Shown here: positions 1 through 8,722 of the stretch, in pieces | Position numbering within the stretch: position 1 is the first letter of the stretch | Layout: each line of letters opens with the position of its first letter | From: Streptomyces griseoflavus | GTDB taxonomy: Bacteria > Actinomycetota > Actinomycetes > Streptomycetales > Streptomycetaceae | DNA: 37,814 bases | Assembly (NCBI RefSeq): GCF_014649995.1 | Contig: NZ_BMUC01000023.1 | Location: 21,256-59,069 of the forward strand | Reading direction: 5' to 3' | Position numbers and translations under genes: made by a program | The notes under the pieces: generated by a model | What the model saw: the letters and a program-made list of their open reading frames with translations, nothing else | What the model was told of the DNA's origin: nothing | Database searches by the model: none

Positions 1-765
1 GACCTGCTCGGGGTCGAACACCTCGTGCACGATCGCGTTCAGCTCCCGGGCGGACTTCAGGTCGTGCCCGAACGGCTTCTCGATCACCGCGCGCCGCCAG
101 GAACCCTCGGGGGCGTCGGTCAGCCCGTGTTTCTTGAGCTGCTGCACCACCTTGGGGAAAAACTTCGGCGGCACGGAGAGGTAGAAGGCGTGGTTGCCGC
201 TGGTGCCCCGGGAGGCGTCCAGTTCGTCGACGGCCTTGCGCAGCTCCTCGAACGCCTGGTCGTCGTCGAAGTCGCCCGGGACGAACCGCATGCCCTCCGA
301 GAGTTGCTGCCACACCTCCTCGCGGAACGGGGTGCGCGCGTGCTCCTTGACGGCGTCGTGCACCACCTCGGCGAAGTCCTGGTTCTCCCAGTCGCGTCGG
401 GCGAACCCGACCAGCGAGAAGCCCGGCGGCAACAGCCCTCGGTTCGCGAGGTCGTACACGGCCGGCATCAGCTTCCGGCGGGACAGGTCGCCGGTCACCC
501 CGAAGATGACCAGACCGGAGGGGCCGGCCACCCGGGGGAGCCGGCGGTCCCGCGGGTCACGCAGCGGGTTGGGCCATCCGGCCGGGGGCGCGGGAAGGGC
601 GGTGGACGTCTCCGCCCGGTCGTCGGCCGTGCCCTCCGCTCCGTTCTGTGCCTGCCGCTCCTCCGGCACGGTCGCCGAGGTCGCCGGGTCCTCCGCGGCG
701 TCCCCGGCCGTCCCGCCGGGGACGCCGGGGAGTCCGTTCCCCGGCTCGGTCGTCCCGTCGGTCAT
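1..765 (-). CDS. zwf: Glucose-6-phosphate 1-dehydrogenase, 5' part (runs off left edge)
   Basis: First 255 residues of G6PD, the NADP-dependent entry enzyme of the oxidative pentose phosphate pathway, in the cytoplasm. After a low-complexity N-terminal extension of about 60 residues (Gly/Pro/Glu-rich, not part of the usual fold), the Rossmann nucleotide-binding segment reads VIFGVTGDLSRRKLMPAVYDL. It is followed by a family-typical stretch ending in the conserved EKPFGHDL motif. The window ends just before the expected catalytic RIDHYLGK motif, so activity cannot be judged. The ATG at 765 overlaps the stop of an upstream small ORF (ATGA), suggesting coupled translation. The extension is common in actinobacterial zwf paralogues; from memory, the S. 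coelicolor copy near SCO6661 lies in this neighbourhood, but there beside tal and tkt, which are absent here. Confidence 0.95.
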   Translation of the reverse strand, partial: MTDGTTEPGNGLPGVPGGTAGDAAEDPATSATVPEERQAQNGAEGTADDRAETSTALPAPPAGWPNPLRDPRDRRLPRVAGPSGLVIFGVTGDLSRRKLMPAVYDLANRGLLPPGFSLVGFARRDWENQDFAEVVHDAVKEHARTPFREEVWQQLSEGMRFVPGDFDDDQAFEELRKAVDELDASRGTSGNHAFYLSVPPKFFPKVVQQLKKHGLTDAPEGSWRRAVIEKPFGHDLKSARELNAIVHEVFDPEQV

Positions 766-1214
766 TCCGCGTCAACTCCCTTGCTGTCGAGCGACTTCGT
801 CACTACGTCCAGCAGCTCCTGCCGGGCGTCGTCGTGTTCCGCCACACATCCGTCCTCCGGCCGGCGCACCCCCTCGTCTCCTCGGCGTGGCCCCGGACCC
901 CGCGGTGACGTGCCGCGCGGGACCGGCCCTTCTCCCTCCAGGGTGTCCCGGTATGCGGGGTCCTTCACCCGGTGGGTTCCCGCGAGGGCCGCCGGCCACC
1001 GGGCCCGGGACCGTCCCGTGCGGTGCCGGCGCGGGCCGCCGTGCACCTCGTCGTACGCCGTACGGTCGTGCCGCGCGCCTCCCGGGACCGCACCGTCCCC
1101 GCGGGTGACGGCCTCATCCGTGCCCGGGGCGTCCGCACCACTCACAGTGATCGTCTTCTTCCTCGCGGGGGCGTCAACCGCGCGCGGCGGCAGGTGATTC
1201 CCCGCTGCGGCCAC
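762..1214 (-). CDS. Possible small ORF overlapping the zwf start
   Basis: An open frame whose TGA overlaps the zwf ATG by four bases, a layout typical of translational coupling. Only the last 35 or so codons look convincingly coding: they are rich in Asp/Glu, end EHDDARQELLDVVTKSLDSK followed by GVDAE, and have mostly G/C third positions. The upstream part is Arg/Gly/Pro-rich, like non-coding high-GC frames. A GTG near 867, preceded by a purine-rich GAGGAGACGAGG, could start a protein of about 35 residues; the longest form starts with ATG at 1214. I do not recognise a family. It may be a leader or coupling peptide for zwf, or chance. Confidence 0.35.
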   Translation of the reverse strand: MAAAGNHLPPRAVDAPARKKTITVSGADAPGTDEAVTRGDGAVPGGARHDRTAYDEVHGGPRRHRTGRSRARWPAALAGTHRVKDPAYRDTLEGEGPVPRGTSPRGPGPRRGDEGVRRPEDGCVAEHDDARQELLDVVTKSLDSKGVDAE

Positions 1215-1462
1215 GGCGGCGGCACGGCGTGCGGGCCGGTGGGACCCACCGCGGGCTCGTTGGTCCGTTCGGGGCGCCGGACGGGCCGGCCCGGGAACAC
1301 CGTTCGAATCGATGACACCTCATAAAAGTATGACTTTTTGATGGATCCCTTCTTGTGTGCGGGCTCGCGCACGTCCGGCGGCCGCGCACACCTCGACGGG
1401 TACCGCGGAACCGCCCCGGCCATGCGGCCGGCTCCCGCCGGGCGTGGCGCCGGACGTGCGAA
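1215..1462. other. Non-coding stretch between the exporter gene and the zwf unit
   Basis: No supported gene on either strand. It separates the 3' end of the MMPL gene from the zwf transcription unit and should hold the zwf promoter. The only notable content is an unusually A/T-rich island around 1310-1345, listed separately. Confidence 0.6.
1324..1338. promoter_or_regulatory. A/T-rich inverted repeat upstream of zwf
   Basis: AAAAGT-ATG-ACTTTT, perfect 6-bp arms with a 3-nt centre, inside an A/T-rich island in otherwise about 70% GC DNA. It lies about 110 bp upstream of the farthest start of the small ORF and 560 bp upstream of zwf. The symmetry and local melting tendency suggest an operator or promoter element for the leftward unit. 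No matching regulator is known to me. Confidence 0.35.
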
Positions 1463-1492
1463 GGAGGGCTCCACCGGCGCGTGGAGCCCTCC
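1463..1492 (-). terminator. Strong stem-loop after the MMPL gene
   Basis: Perfect 12-bp stem (GGAGGGCTCCAC paired with GTGGAGCCCTCC) around a 6-nt loop, 35 bp beyond the MMPL stop codon. There is no U tract, which is usual for Streptomyces terminators. It likely ends the leftward kinase-regulator-exporter operon and insulates zwf. Confidence 0.8.
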
Positions 1493-1526
1493 TCCGCGGC
1501 GGGTCCTCAGGGCCCCCGCCGGTCCC

Positions 1527-3677
1527 TCACACCCCCGCCGGCACCCGCGGCCGGGACTCCTCCCCGCTCTCCCCGCTCTCCTCGCGCAGTCCGAAGCGGT
1601 CGTGGACCCGCCGCAGTGGGGCCGGAGCCCACCAGGCCCGGCGGCCGAGCAGGGCCATGGTGGCCGGGACCAGGAGCATCCGCACGACGGTCGCGTCGAT
1701 GAGGACGGCCAGCGTGAGCCCGAGGCCGATCTGCAGGATGGGCGAGAACCCTCCCGTCATGAAGGCGGCGAACACCACCGCGAGCAGCAGCGCCGCGCAG
1801 GTCACGACCCGGCCGGAGCGGCGCAGCCCGGTCACCACGGCCTCCCGGTCGTCGCCGGTGCGCTGCCGTGCCTCGCGCATCCGGGCCAGGATGAACAGCT
1901 CGTAGTCCATGGCGAGCCCGAACGCGACCGCGACGATCAGCGGCGGCGCGGTCAGACTGAGCGCGCCCAGACCCTCCGCACCCAGCATTCCCGCCAGGTG
2001 CCCGTCCTGGAAGACCCACACCACCACACCCAGCGCGGCGCCCAGACTGAGCAGGGTGGTGGCGATGGTGCGCAGCGGCAGCAGCACGGAACCGGTGAAC
2101 GCGAACAGCAGCAGGAAGATCCCGGCCAGCACGGTCAGCGCCGCCCACGGCCCTCGTTCCGCGAGCATCTCGCGGAAGTCGACCAGCCGGGCCGCCGTAC
2201 CGGTGACCTCGACCGGTGCGTCGCCGCGCGTCTCCCGTACGCGCTCGACCAGAGCGGTCGCCTCCGCCCCGTCGGACGCGCCGGGCGGCGGGATCTCGAT
2301 CACCTGGACCCCGCCCGGGAGTTCACGCGTCCCGGCGTCCGGGGACAGTGCCCGGATCCGGTCGGCGGTCGCCGCGTCCGTGCCGGGCCGGACGACGACG
2401 GTGACCGGGGAGGCGCCGGTGCCCGGCGGGAAGTGCCCGCCCACGGTGTCGTGCAACTGCCGGGCCTCGGTGTCCGCGGGGAGCTGCCGCGCGTCCCCCA
2501 CGGCGATGCTCATGCCGGCCACGGGCACGGCAAGGACCAGCAACGCGGGGACGACCACGGCCAGGACGGCGGCCTTCCGCCGGTCCGCGAAGCGGGCGAC
2601 GCGGGCGAAGAACCGGCCCTCCTCGCCGCCCTCGGGCGTCTTCGCCGGCGGGATCCGCCCGCCGAACCGCGCGAGCATGGCGGGCAGCAGGGTGAGCGCG
2701 GCCAGCATGTCGATGACGACCACGGCGGCGACCGCGAGACCCATGCTGCGCAGGAACACACTGGGGAACACCAGCAGCCCGGTCAGACTGACGGCGACCG
2801 TGAGCCCAGAGAACAGCACCGTCCGCCCGGCCGCCGCGACCGTACGGTGCACCGCCTCCACGACGTCCTCGGTGCGACGGCGTTCCTCCCGGAACCGCAC
2901 CAGCATCAACAGGGCGTAGTCCACGGCCAGTCCGAGCCCCAGCATGGTCGTCAGCTGGATCGCGTACACCGAGATGTCGGTGACCCCGCTGAACGCGAAC
3001 AGCGCCAGGAAGGCCCCCGCGATGCCGCTGACCGCGACGATCAGCGGCAGCAGCGCCGTGCGCAGCCCGCCGAACACCACGAGCAGCAGCACCAGAACCA
3101 CCGGCAGGGAGATCAACTCGGCGTTCTTCACGTCCTCCTGGGCCCGCTCGGCGATCTGCAGCCCCAGCAGCGGACCCCCGCTCACATGGACGTCGGGCGC
3201 GTCGATCTCCCGGATGCGGTCGGCCGCCGCGTCGAGGGTGCGCTCCTCGGCGTCGTCGTCCAGTCCGCTCTCCAGCGTGACGGGGACGATCAGCGCCCGG
3301 CCGTCCTCGGCGGTCAGACCCGGTGTGGTGTACGGATCCGGTACGGCGGCGACCCCGGCGACCTCGCGGACGTCGGCGACGGCCCGTTCGACCTCGGCAC
3401 GCAGGCCGGGGTCCGAGACGGCGGTGCCGGCGACCACGCCGGTGATGGACTCGCCCGCCGGGTCGGCCCGGTCCAGGTACCGGGCGGCCGACTCCGACTC
3501 GGTACCGGGCACTTCGGGCACGTTGTCGGAGAGCCGGGCGAAGACGCCCGTGCCCAGACCGAAGCCCAGCAGCAGAAAGAGCCCCCACAGGAGCATCACG
3601 GTCAAGGGGCGGCGGGTGGCCGCCCGGGCGAGTGCGGAAAGCACGGTCCCTCCCGGCGAGTGACGGTTCGTCGACAC
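1527..3677 (-). CDS. MMPL/RND-family membrane exporter
   Basis: A 716-residue integral membrane protein of the MMPL (mycobacterial membrane protein large-like) branch of the RND superfamily, which exports lipids or hydrophobic compounds using the proton gradient. It shows the duplicated plan: a membrane segment near residue 25, an extracytoplasmic loop (about 50-180), a first bundle of helices including the TTMLGLGLAVDYALLMLVRF signature, a second soluble loop (about 390-520), and a second bundle with VAVAFGLAMDYELFILARMR. The Asp-Tyr in each signature is the usual proton-relay region. GTG start at 3677 has GGGAGG about 9 nt upstream; a second GTG at 3644 has an even stronger GGGAGGG and could be the true start. 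It is 97 bp downstream of a response regulator, so expression is probably controlled by that two-component system. Confidence 0.93.
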   Translation of the reverse strand: MSTNRHSPGGTVLSALARAATRRPLTVMLLWGLFLLLGFGLGTGVFARLSDNVPEVPGTESESAARYLDRADPAGESITGVVAGTAVSDPGLRAEVERAVADVREVAGVAAVPDPYTTPGLTAEDGRALIVPVTLESGLDDDAEERTLDAAADRIREIDAPDVHVSGGPLLGLQIAERAQEDVKNAELISLPVVLVLLLVVFGGLRTALLPLIVAVSGIAGAFLALFAFSGVTDISVYAIQLTTMLGLGLAVDYALLMLVRFREERRRTEDVVEAVHRTVAAAGRTVLFSGLTVAVSLTGLLVFPSVFLRSMGLAVAAVVVIDMLAALTLLPAMLARFGGRIPPAKTPEGGEEGRFFARVARFADRRKAAVLAVVVPALLVLAVPVAGMSIAVGDARQLPADTEARQLHDTVGGHFPPGTGASPVTVVVRPGTDAATADRIRALSPDAGTRELPGGVQVIEIPPPGASDGAEATALVERVRETRGDAPVEVTGTAARLVDFREMLAERGPWAALTVLAGIFLLLFAFTGSVLLPLRTIATTLLSLGAALGVVVWVFQDGHLAGMLGAEGLGALSLTAPPLIVAVAFGLAMDYELFILARMREARQRTGDDREAVVTGLRRSGRVVTCAALLLAVVFAAFMTGGFSPILQIGLGLTLAVLIDATVVRMLLVPATMALLGRRAWWAPAPLRRVHDRFGLREESGESGEESRPRVPAGV

Positions 3678-3774
3678 GCCTCAGCCTCCCGCTGCGCGGC
3701 GGGTCGGCGGATCGCCGGAGGGAGCGGGATACGGACCTCGCCCGTACGGGGGAGAAGGGCCCCTCTCTCACTCC

Positions 3775-4449
3775 TCAGGGGGAGCCGGGGGTGATCAGCC
3801 CCGTCTCGTACGCACAGATCACCGCCTGCACCCTGTCCCTGAGAGCCAGCTTGCCCAGCACGTTGCTCACATGGGTCTTGACCGTGTGCTCGCTGACGAA
3901 CAGGGTCGTGGCGATCTCCGCGTTGGACAGTCCCCTCGCCAGCAGCCGCAGGGTCTCCACCTCGCGTGCGGTGAGCGCGTCCAGGCGCTGCGGGGCCGCC
4001 GCGGTGTCCGTGGCCGCCGCCTCCCCGCGGCGCCGCACGAGGTCCGCGACCAGCCGCCGTGTCACCGCCGGGGCGAGCAGCGAGTCGCCGGCCGCCACCA
4101 CCCGCACCGCGTGCACGAGGTCGTCCCGGCGGACGTCCTTGAGGAGGAAGCCGCTGGCGCCCGCGTACAGCGCCTCGTACACGTACTCGTCCAGGTCGAA
4201 GGTGGTCAGCATGACCACCTTGCAGGCCGACTCGGCGCACACCCGGCGGGCCGCCTCCAGGCCGTCCATCACCGGCATGCGGATGTCGAGCAGAGCCACG
4301 TCCGGACGGTGCCGGCGCACCGCCTCGACGGCCTCCGCGCCGTCTCCGGCCTCGGCGACCACCTCGATGTCGTCCTGGGCGTCGAGGATCATGCCGAAAC
4401 CGGCCCTGACCAGCTCCTGGTCGTCGGCGACGACCACCCGGAGGGTCAC
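3775..4449 (-). CDS. NarL/LuxR-family two-component response regulator
   Basis: 224 residues. The receiver domain (about 3-120) has the acidic pair at D9/D10, phospho-acceptor D55 in VALLDIRMPVMDG, the switch Thr in VVMLTTFD and the conserved Lys in GFLLKD. A GerE-type helix-turn-helix (about 157-221) reads LTAREVETLRLLARGLSNAE. Such proteins bind DNA as dimers after phosphorylation. The GTG start overlaps the kinase stop (GTGA), so the pair is translationally coupled. The likely target is the MMPL exporter immediately downstream and perhaps its own divergent promoter. The inducing signal cannot be read from the sequence. Confidence 0.95.
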   Translation of the reverse strand: MTLRVVVADDQELVRAGFGMILDAQDDIEVVAEAGDGAEAVEAVRRHRPDVALLDIRMPVMDGLEAARRVCAESACKVVMLTTFDLDEYVYEALYAGASGFLLKDVRRDDLVHAVRVVAAGDSLLAPAVTRRLVADLVRRRGEAAATDTAAAPQRLDALTAREVETLRLLARGLSNAEIATTLFVSEHTVKTHVSNVLGKLALRDRVQAVICAYETGLITPGSP

Positions 4450-5642
4450 CCGAGGGCTCCCTCGCGGGCGGCGGCCACCGGCAGCCGTACGACGACCCGG
4501 AAGCCGCCGTCCGGACCGGCACCGGTCTCCGCGCTGCCCCCGCAGGCCGCGGCCCGCTCCCGGATACCGATCAGCCCGTGTCCGCCGGCCTGCGCGGACG
4601 GGCCCCGCCCGTCGTCCGTCACGGTCACCGTCATCCGCTCCTCCGCCCAGTCCAGTGCGACCACCGCGCGGGAGGCACGGGCGTGCTTCACGGTGTTGGT
4701 GAGCGCCTCCTGCACCACCCGGTAGGCCGCCACCTCGGTGTCCGAGGACAGGGGGCGGGGCACGCCCGTGGTGCGCAGCTCGGCCCGCAGCCCCGTGGAC
4801 TCCCGCACCCGCTCGACCAGGGCGGGCAGGGCGGTCACGCTCGGCTGCGGCAGCCGCGGCACGCCCTCGCCGTCCGGCCGCTCCTCCTTCAACACACCGA
4901 GGATCTTACGCAGTTGGACCATCGCGTCCCGGCCGGTCGCCGCGATGGTGTCGAACGTGGCCTCGGCGCGCTCGGGGTCCTTGCGCACCACCACCGGGCC
5001 GGCCTCCGCCTGCACCACCATCAGGCTCACGGCGTGCGCCAGGATGTCGTGCATGTCCCGGGCGATCCGGGAGCGTTCCTCGGCCCTCGCCCGGGCGGTG
5101 TCCGCGGCCCGCTCCCGCTCCAGCCGGCGGGCCCGGTCCTCCAGTTCGGTGGTGTAGGCGCGCTGCACCCGGTAGAGCATCCCCAGGGCGTAGCCGCAGA
5201 TGAGACCCATCAGGTGGAAGGCGTACTCGAAGGGTGCCAGCTCCGCCTGGTGACGCATCGTCGTGACGACCCCGATCACCCACCCCGCGAGCATCATCCG
5301 GCGCTGCCAGGGTTTGCCCACGGCGGCCAGGGTGTACAGAACCACCATCCCGCCGTACATGACGTCGGGCGGAGGCGCGTGGTGGAGCGCCTGCGCGGGG
5401 GTGGCGACCGACACGGCCCACGCGGTCGCGCAGGGCGCCCGCCGCCGCCAGATCAGCGGCACGGCGGTGGCCGCTCCCAGCAGCCAGCCCTGCCAGGTCA
5501 GCGGATCGTCCCCCTCGTCCGGGAAGATCCACTGCAGGGAGACGGCGAACAGCACCAGCGCGGCGAGCGCCGTGTCGAGGGCGTACGGATTCGCCGTGCG
5601 CCAGCGGGCGACGACCGGGGTGAGCGCGGACCGGAGGGACAT
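4446..5642 (-). CDS. Sensor histidine kinase (HisKA_3 type)
   Basis: 398 residues. Residues 20-157 hold five or six hydrophobic segments forming the membrane sensor, with no large extracytoplasmic domain. A coiled linker (about 160-190) leads to the HisKA_3 dimerisation box RSRIARDMHDILAH, with phospho-acceptor His198. The ATPase domain (about 300-392) has the N-box VVQEALTNTVKHA and G-box DDGRGP...GGHGLIGIRERA. The ATG at 5642 was chosen because translation further upstream is shadow sequence without membrane or domain features. It is the cognate kinase of the overlapping response regulator. The small membrane-embedded sensor suggests detection of membrane or cell-envelope stress or of a hydrophobic compound, which fits an MMPL exporter as output. 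Confidence 0.93.
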   Translation of the reverse strand: MSLRSALTPVVARWRTANPYALDTALAALVLFAVSLQWIFPDEGDDPLTWQGWLLGAATAVPLIWRRRAPCATAWAVSVATPAQALHHAPPPDVMYGGMVVLYTLAAVGKPWQRRMMLAGWVIGVVTTMRHQAELAPFEYAFHLMGLICGYALGMLYRVQRAYTTELEDRARRLERERAADTARARAEERSRIARDMHDILAHAVSLMVVQAEAGPVVVRKDPERAEATFDTIAATGRDAMVQLRKILGVLKEERPDGEGVPRLPQPSVTALPALVERVRESTGLRAELRTTGVPRPLSSDTEVAAYRVVQEALTNTVKHARASRAVVALDWAEERMTVTVTDDGRGPSAQAGGHGLIGIRERAAACGGSAETGAGPDGGFRVVVRLPVAAAREGALG

Positions 5643-5699
5643 GAGCGGGCTCCTCGGGGCGGGGGCCGTCCCAGTATCACGAGGGACCGGAAGCGCGTC

Positions 5700-5711
5700 C
5701 TCACCGGTGAG
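5700..5711. promoter_or_regulatory. 12-bp palindrome between kinase and GH4 genes
   Basis: CTCACCGGTGAG, a perfect palindrome 58 bp upstream of the kinase start in the 219-bp divergent intergenic region. It is a plausible operator for the adjacent response regulator or another dimeric repressor. Short G/C-rich palindromes also arise by chance in this DNA. Confidence 0.3.
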
Positions 5712-5861
5712 AGGGATTTCCGCGCCCCGTCGCCGCGCCGTGCACCGGACGGTCACGCCGGCGGGGCCCTCCGGCGGCGCGTCCCCCGACGCGACGCCCC
5801 GCGCGGTGAGCGCGCCGCGAGTAGGGTCGTTCCCGTTCGTCGTGGTGGGAAGGGTGCGGAT

Positions 5862-7199
5862 GTGAGGCTGACGATTCTGGGCGGCGGAGGGTTCCGGGTG
5901 CCGCTGGTGTACGGGGCGCTGCTCGGGGACCACGCGGAGGGGCGGGTGACCCGGGTCGTGCTGCACGACGTGGACGCCGCCCGGCTGCGCGCGATCGCCC
6001 GGGTGCTGGCCGAACAGGCCGCCGGTGTGCCCGACGCCCCCGAGGTGACCTGGACGACCGGCCTCGACGAGGCGCTGCGCGGCGCCGACTTCGTCTTCTC
6101 CGCGATCCGCGTCGGCGGTCTGGAGGGCAGGGCGGACGACGAACGGGTCGCCCTCGCGGAGGGCGTGCTCGGCCAGGAGACGGTCGGCGCGGGCGGCATC
6201 GCCTACGGCCTGCGCACCGTGCCCGTCGCCGAGGACATCGCCCGCCGGGTGGCGCGCCTCGCCCCCGACGCCTGGGTCATCAACTTCACCAATCCGGCGG
6301 GACTGGTCACCGAGGCCATGGCCCGTCACCTCGGCGACCGCGTCATCGGCATCTGCGACTCACCGGTGGGCCTCGGCCGCCGTATCGCCCGGGTGCTCGG
6401 CGCGGACCCGCGCGAGGCGTGGACCGACTACGTCGGCCTCAACCACCTCGGCTGGGTGCGCGGCCTGCGCGTCGCCGGCCGCGACCTGCTCCCGCGCCTG
6501 CTCGCCGACCCGGCGCTGCTCGGCTCCTTCGAGGAGGGCAGGCTCTTCGGCGCCGACTGGCTGAGGTCCCTCGGCGCGGTCCCCAACGAGTACCTGCACT
6601 ACTACTACTTCAACCGGGAGGCGGTGGACGCCCACCGGCAGGCCGAGCTGACCCGGGGCGCCTTCCTGCACGACCAGCAGGCCCGTTTCTACGCCGGGAC
6701 CCGCGACCCCGAGGTGTCCGCCCTGGGCCTGTGGGACCGGACCCGTGCCGAACGCGAGGCCACCTACATGGCGGAGAACAGGGAGGCCGCCGGCGCGGGC
6801 GAACGCGAGGCCGACGACCTCTCCGGCGGCTACGAGAAGGTGGCCCTCGCCCTGATGCGGGCGATCGCCCGCGACGAGCGCACCACCCTGATCCTCAACG
6901 TCCCCAACCGCGGCACCCTGTCACCACTGGACGCGGAGGCCGTGATCGAGGTGCCCTGCCTGGTGGACGCCAACGGCGCGCACCCCGTCGCCGTCGATCC
7001 GCTGCCCGGGCACGCCGTCGGACTGGTCTGTGCCGTCAAGGCCGTGGAACGCGAGGTGCTGGCCGCCTCCCGGGCGGGCTCCCGCGCGAAGGCGGTCAGG
7101 GCCTTCGCCCTGCACCCGCTCGTCGACTCCGTGAGCGTCGCCCGCCGTCTCGTCGACGGCTACACCGCCGTCCACCCCGGCCTCGCCCACCTCCGATAG
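5862..7199 (+). CDS. Glycoside hydrolase family 4 enzyme (6-phospho-beta-glucosidase type)
   Basis: 445 residues. GH4 enzymes hydrolyse glycosides by a redox-assisted elimination mechanism needing NAD and a divalent metal. Visible hallmarks are the N-terminal dinucleotide fold LTILGGGGFRVPLVYGAL, the NFTNPAGLVTEA motif, a metal-site Cys in IGICDSPVGLG and the catalytic-region GLNHLGWV. It is probably cytoplasmic, since no signal peptide is seen. The GTG start at 5862 is supported by the purine-rich GGTGGGAAGGG about 8 nt upstream. No PTS or ABC transporter lies beside it, so the phospho-glycoside specificity is by family resemblance only; Streptomyces copies may act on other substrates. It appears monocistronic, with a hairpin plus T-run downstream. 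Confidence 0.9.
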   Translation: MRLTILGGGGFRVPLVYGALLGDHAEGRVTRVVLHDVDAARLRAIARVLAEQAAGVPDAPEVTWTTGLDEALRGADFVFSAIRVGGLEGRADDERVALAEGVLGQETVGAGGIAYGLRTVPVAEDIARRVARLAPDAWVINFTNPAGLVTEAMARHLGDRVIGICDSPVGLGRRIARVLGADPREAWTDYVGLNHLGWVRGLRVAGRDLLPRLLADPALLGSFEEGRLFGADWLRSLGAVPNEYLHYYYFNREAVDAHRQAELTRGAFLHDQQARFYAGTRDPEVSALGLWDRTRAEREATYMAENREAAGAGEREADDLSGGYEKVALALMRAIARDERTTLILNVPNRGTLSPLDAEAVIEVPCLVDANGAHPVAVDPLPGHAVGLVCAVKAVEREVLAASRAGSRAKAVRAFALHPLVDSVSVARRLVDGYTAVHPGLAHLR

Positions 7200-7340
7200 C
7201 TTCGGGCCGGCCGGTCGCCCCCCGTGACAGCGGCCGACCGACCCGAGCCCCCCGTTCCCCCGTGCTTCCCCCCGGCGGCTTCCCCAAGTCGCCGACACCA
7301 TCAAGAGCCCCGGACCCGGCCCCTGATACACCCCCGGCGG

Positions 7341-7357
7341 AAAATTCCCGGAATTTT
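7341..7357. terminator. Intrinsic-type terminator between convergent genes
   Basis: AAAATTC and GAATTTT pair around a 3-nt loop, extendable by two G-U pairs into a T-run (plus strand), 140 bp after the GH4 stop and touching the stop codon of the convergent ATP-grasp gene. It is a striking A/T-rich hairpin in this genome and closer to a classical U-tract terminator than most Streptomyces ones. It probably serves the rightward GH4 transcript and may act in both directions. Confidence 0.65.
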
Positions 7358-7359
7358 TT

Positions 7360-8487
7360 CTACGGGCGTGCCCCGGTCGCCGTCCTCCGCTCCACGGGCA
7401 CCGCCGGAGCGGGCACGGCACGGAGCGCGGACGAGGGCACCTCGCCCCGCTGCTGCGGCAGCACCACCGGCAGCAGCGGGCGCGGACCGGACACCACGGA
7501 GTAGTCCGGCCCCAGGTACGGCGGCGTCATCTCGCCCGGGTCGTCGCCCAGCGCCAGCCGTACCGCGGCCCACGGGGCGTTCACCCCGCACAGCGACAGC
7601 TGGTGCAGCCCGCCCGCCGGCCGCGTGTTGACGTCCATGAGGACGGGCCGGTCGCCGAACATGCGGAACTGGATGTTCGACAGGTGGTGCAGGCCGAAGC
7701 CCTCCGCGATCCGCCGGGCCGGCTCCAGCCACTGCTCGTGCAGGGTGAAGCCCCGGCGCCGTCCGTTCTTGGTGCGCCCCACGGCCAGCCGGATCCGGTT
7801 GTCGGGTCCGGTCAGACAGTCCACCGACACCTCGGGCTGTTCGAGGCGCGGCATCACCAGCCAGTCCACCGGCTCCTCGGCGTCCCGCACCGCGTCCAGC
7901 GCCAGGCCGAGCGGCACGTAAGGACTGGGGAAGCCGCTCAGCTGCGCCAGCGAGAAACGATCGCGCGTGATCACACGGAAACCAACCCCGCCCGCGCCGG
8001 ACGCAGGCTTGAAGCACGCGCGGTGTCCGGCGCCCTCCAACTCCTCCACGGCCGACAGGAGTTCGTCCGCACTCCGCACCCGCCACCACGGTGGCACGGG
8101 CACCCCGATCGCCTGGACCGCCTCATAGGCGACCACCTTGTCCAGGAACACCGCCACCGCCTGCGGCGGCGGCGCCAGCAGCGCCGTACCCACGGCCTCG
8201 AAATCGGCGCGGTGCTTCACGATCGCCGACTGGTGCAGCCGCGGCACGAACACATCGATGCCGCGCCGCCGGCACTGGGTGAGCGCGTACTCGACGTACG
8301 CCGCCGGGGTCAGCCCCTCGGGCTCCGGTTCGGCGGTGTCGGCGGCGGCCAGCACCGGCGAGTCGGGGTCGCCGTGCGTGGCATGGATCTCGACGGCGCG
8401 GCCGGCGGGATTCCGCCTCAGCTGATCCATGAAGAACACGTTCTCCGCGTACGTGCGGTTGAGCCAGACGCGTACGCGAGAGACCAT
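7360..8487 (-). CDS. ATP-grasp domain protein
   Basis: 375 residues. The ATP-grasp superfamily joins a carboxylate to an amine or thiol through an acyl phosphate. The pre-ATP-grasp N-terminal region (1-110) is followed by the ATP-binding subdomain: FLDKVVAYEAVQAIGVPVPPW, the ACFKPASGAGGVGFRV glycine loop with its Lys, and the metal-binding end RMFGDRPVLMDVNTRPAGG with Asp/Asn ligands. The C-terminal 60 residues are Pro-rich and variable. ATG at 8487 has AAAGG about 9 nt upstream. No peptide precursor or obvious partner is next door, so the substrate is unknown. It is transcribed away from the phosphoesterase-PPTase pair with a 235-bp shared promoter region. Confidence 0.85.
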   Translation of the reverse strand: MVSRVRVWLNRTYAENVFFMDQLRRNPAGRAVEIHATHGDPDSPVLAAADTAEPEPEGLTPAAYVEYALTQCRRRGIDVFVPRLHQSAIVKHRADFEAVGTALLAPPPQAVAVFLDKVVAYEAVQAIGVPVPPWWRVRSADELLSAVEELEGAGHRACFKPASGAGGVGFRVITRDRFSLAQLSGFPSPYVPLGLALDAVRDAEEPVDWLVMPRLEQPEVSVDCLTGPDNRIRLAVGRTKNGRRRGFTLHEQWLEPARRIAEGFGLHHLSNIQFRMFGDRPVLMDVNTRPAGGLHQLSLCGVNAPWAAVRLALGDDPGEMTPPYLGPDYSVVSGPRPLLPVVLPQQRGEVPSSALRAVPAPAVPVERRTATGARP

Positions 8488-8530
8488 GCGGGCCGCCTTT
8501 CACGGTTCGCGGGCAGGGCGCAGCGGCCCG

Positions 8531-8542
8531 TTGCCCGGGCAA
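8531..8542. promoter_or_regulatory. Palindrome upstream of the ATP-grasp gene
   Basis: TTGCCCGGGCAA, a perfect 12-bp palindrome 44 bp upstream of the ATP-grasp start in the divergent intergenic region. Possible operator; nothing else supports it. Confidence 0.25.
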
Positions 8543-8722
8543 GACGTAGAGGGGTCACCAAACCGCCCTGTGCGAAGGGCGCTTCACGGCGGTGGTGTCG
8601 GGGCGATCATACGGCTTCGGAGGAGGGCCCGATACCACGGGAGGCAGCGGGTTGTTGCTTGTTCCGGCGCCTCGGATGTGATCTCGTGGGGACGTTCGGT
8701 GACGGCTGAAGGGACGACGGGG

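Noticed and set aside
1300-1312. GTTCGAATCGATG resembling a tRNA 3' end
   Set aside because: No cloverleaf upstream or downstream on either strand.
1338-3794. Plus-strand open frame of over 800 codons
   Set aside because: It is the antisense shadow of the MMPL gene: Gln/His/Arg/Gly-rich, no domain, while the minus strand gives a clear membrane transporter.
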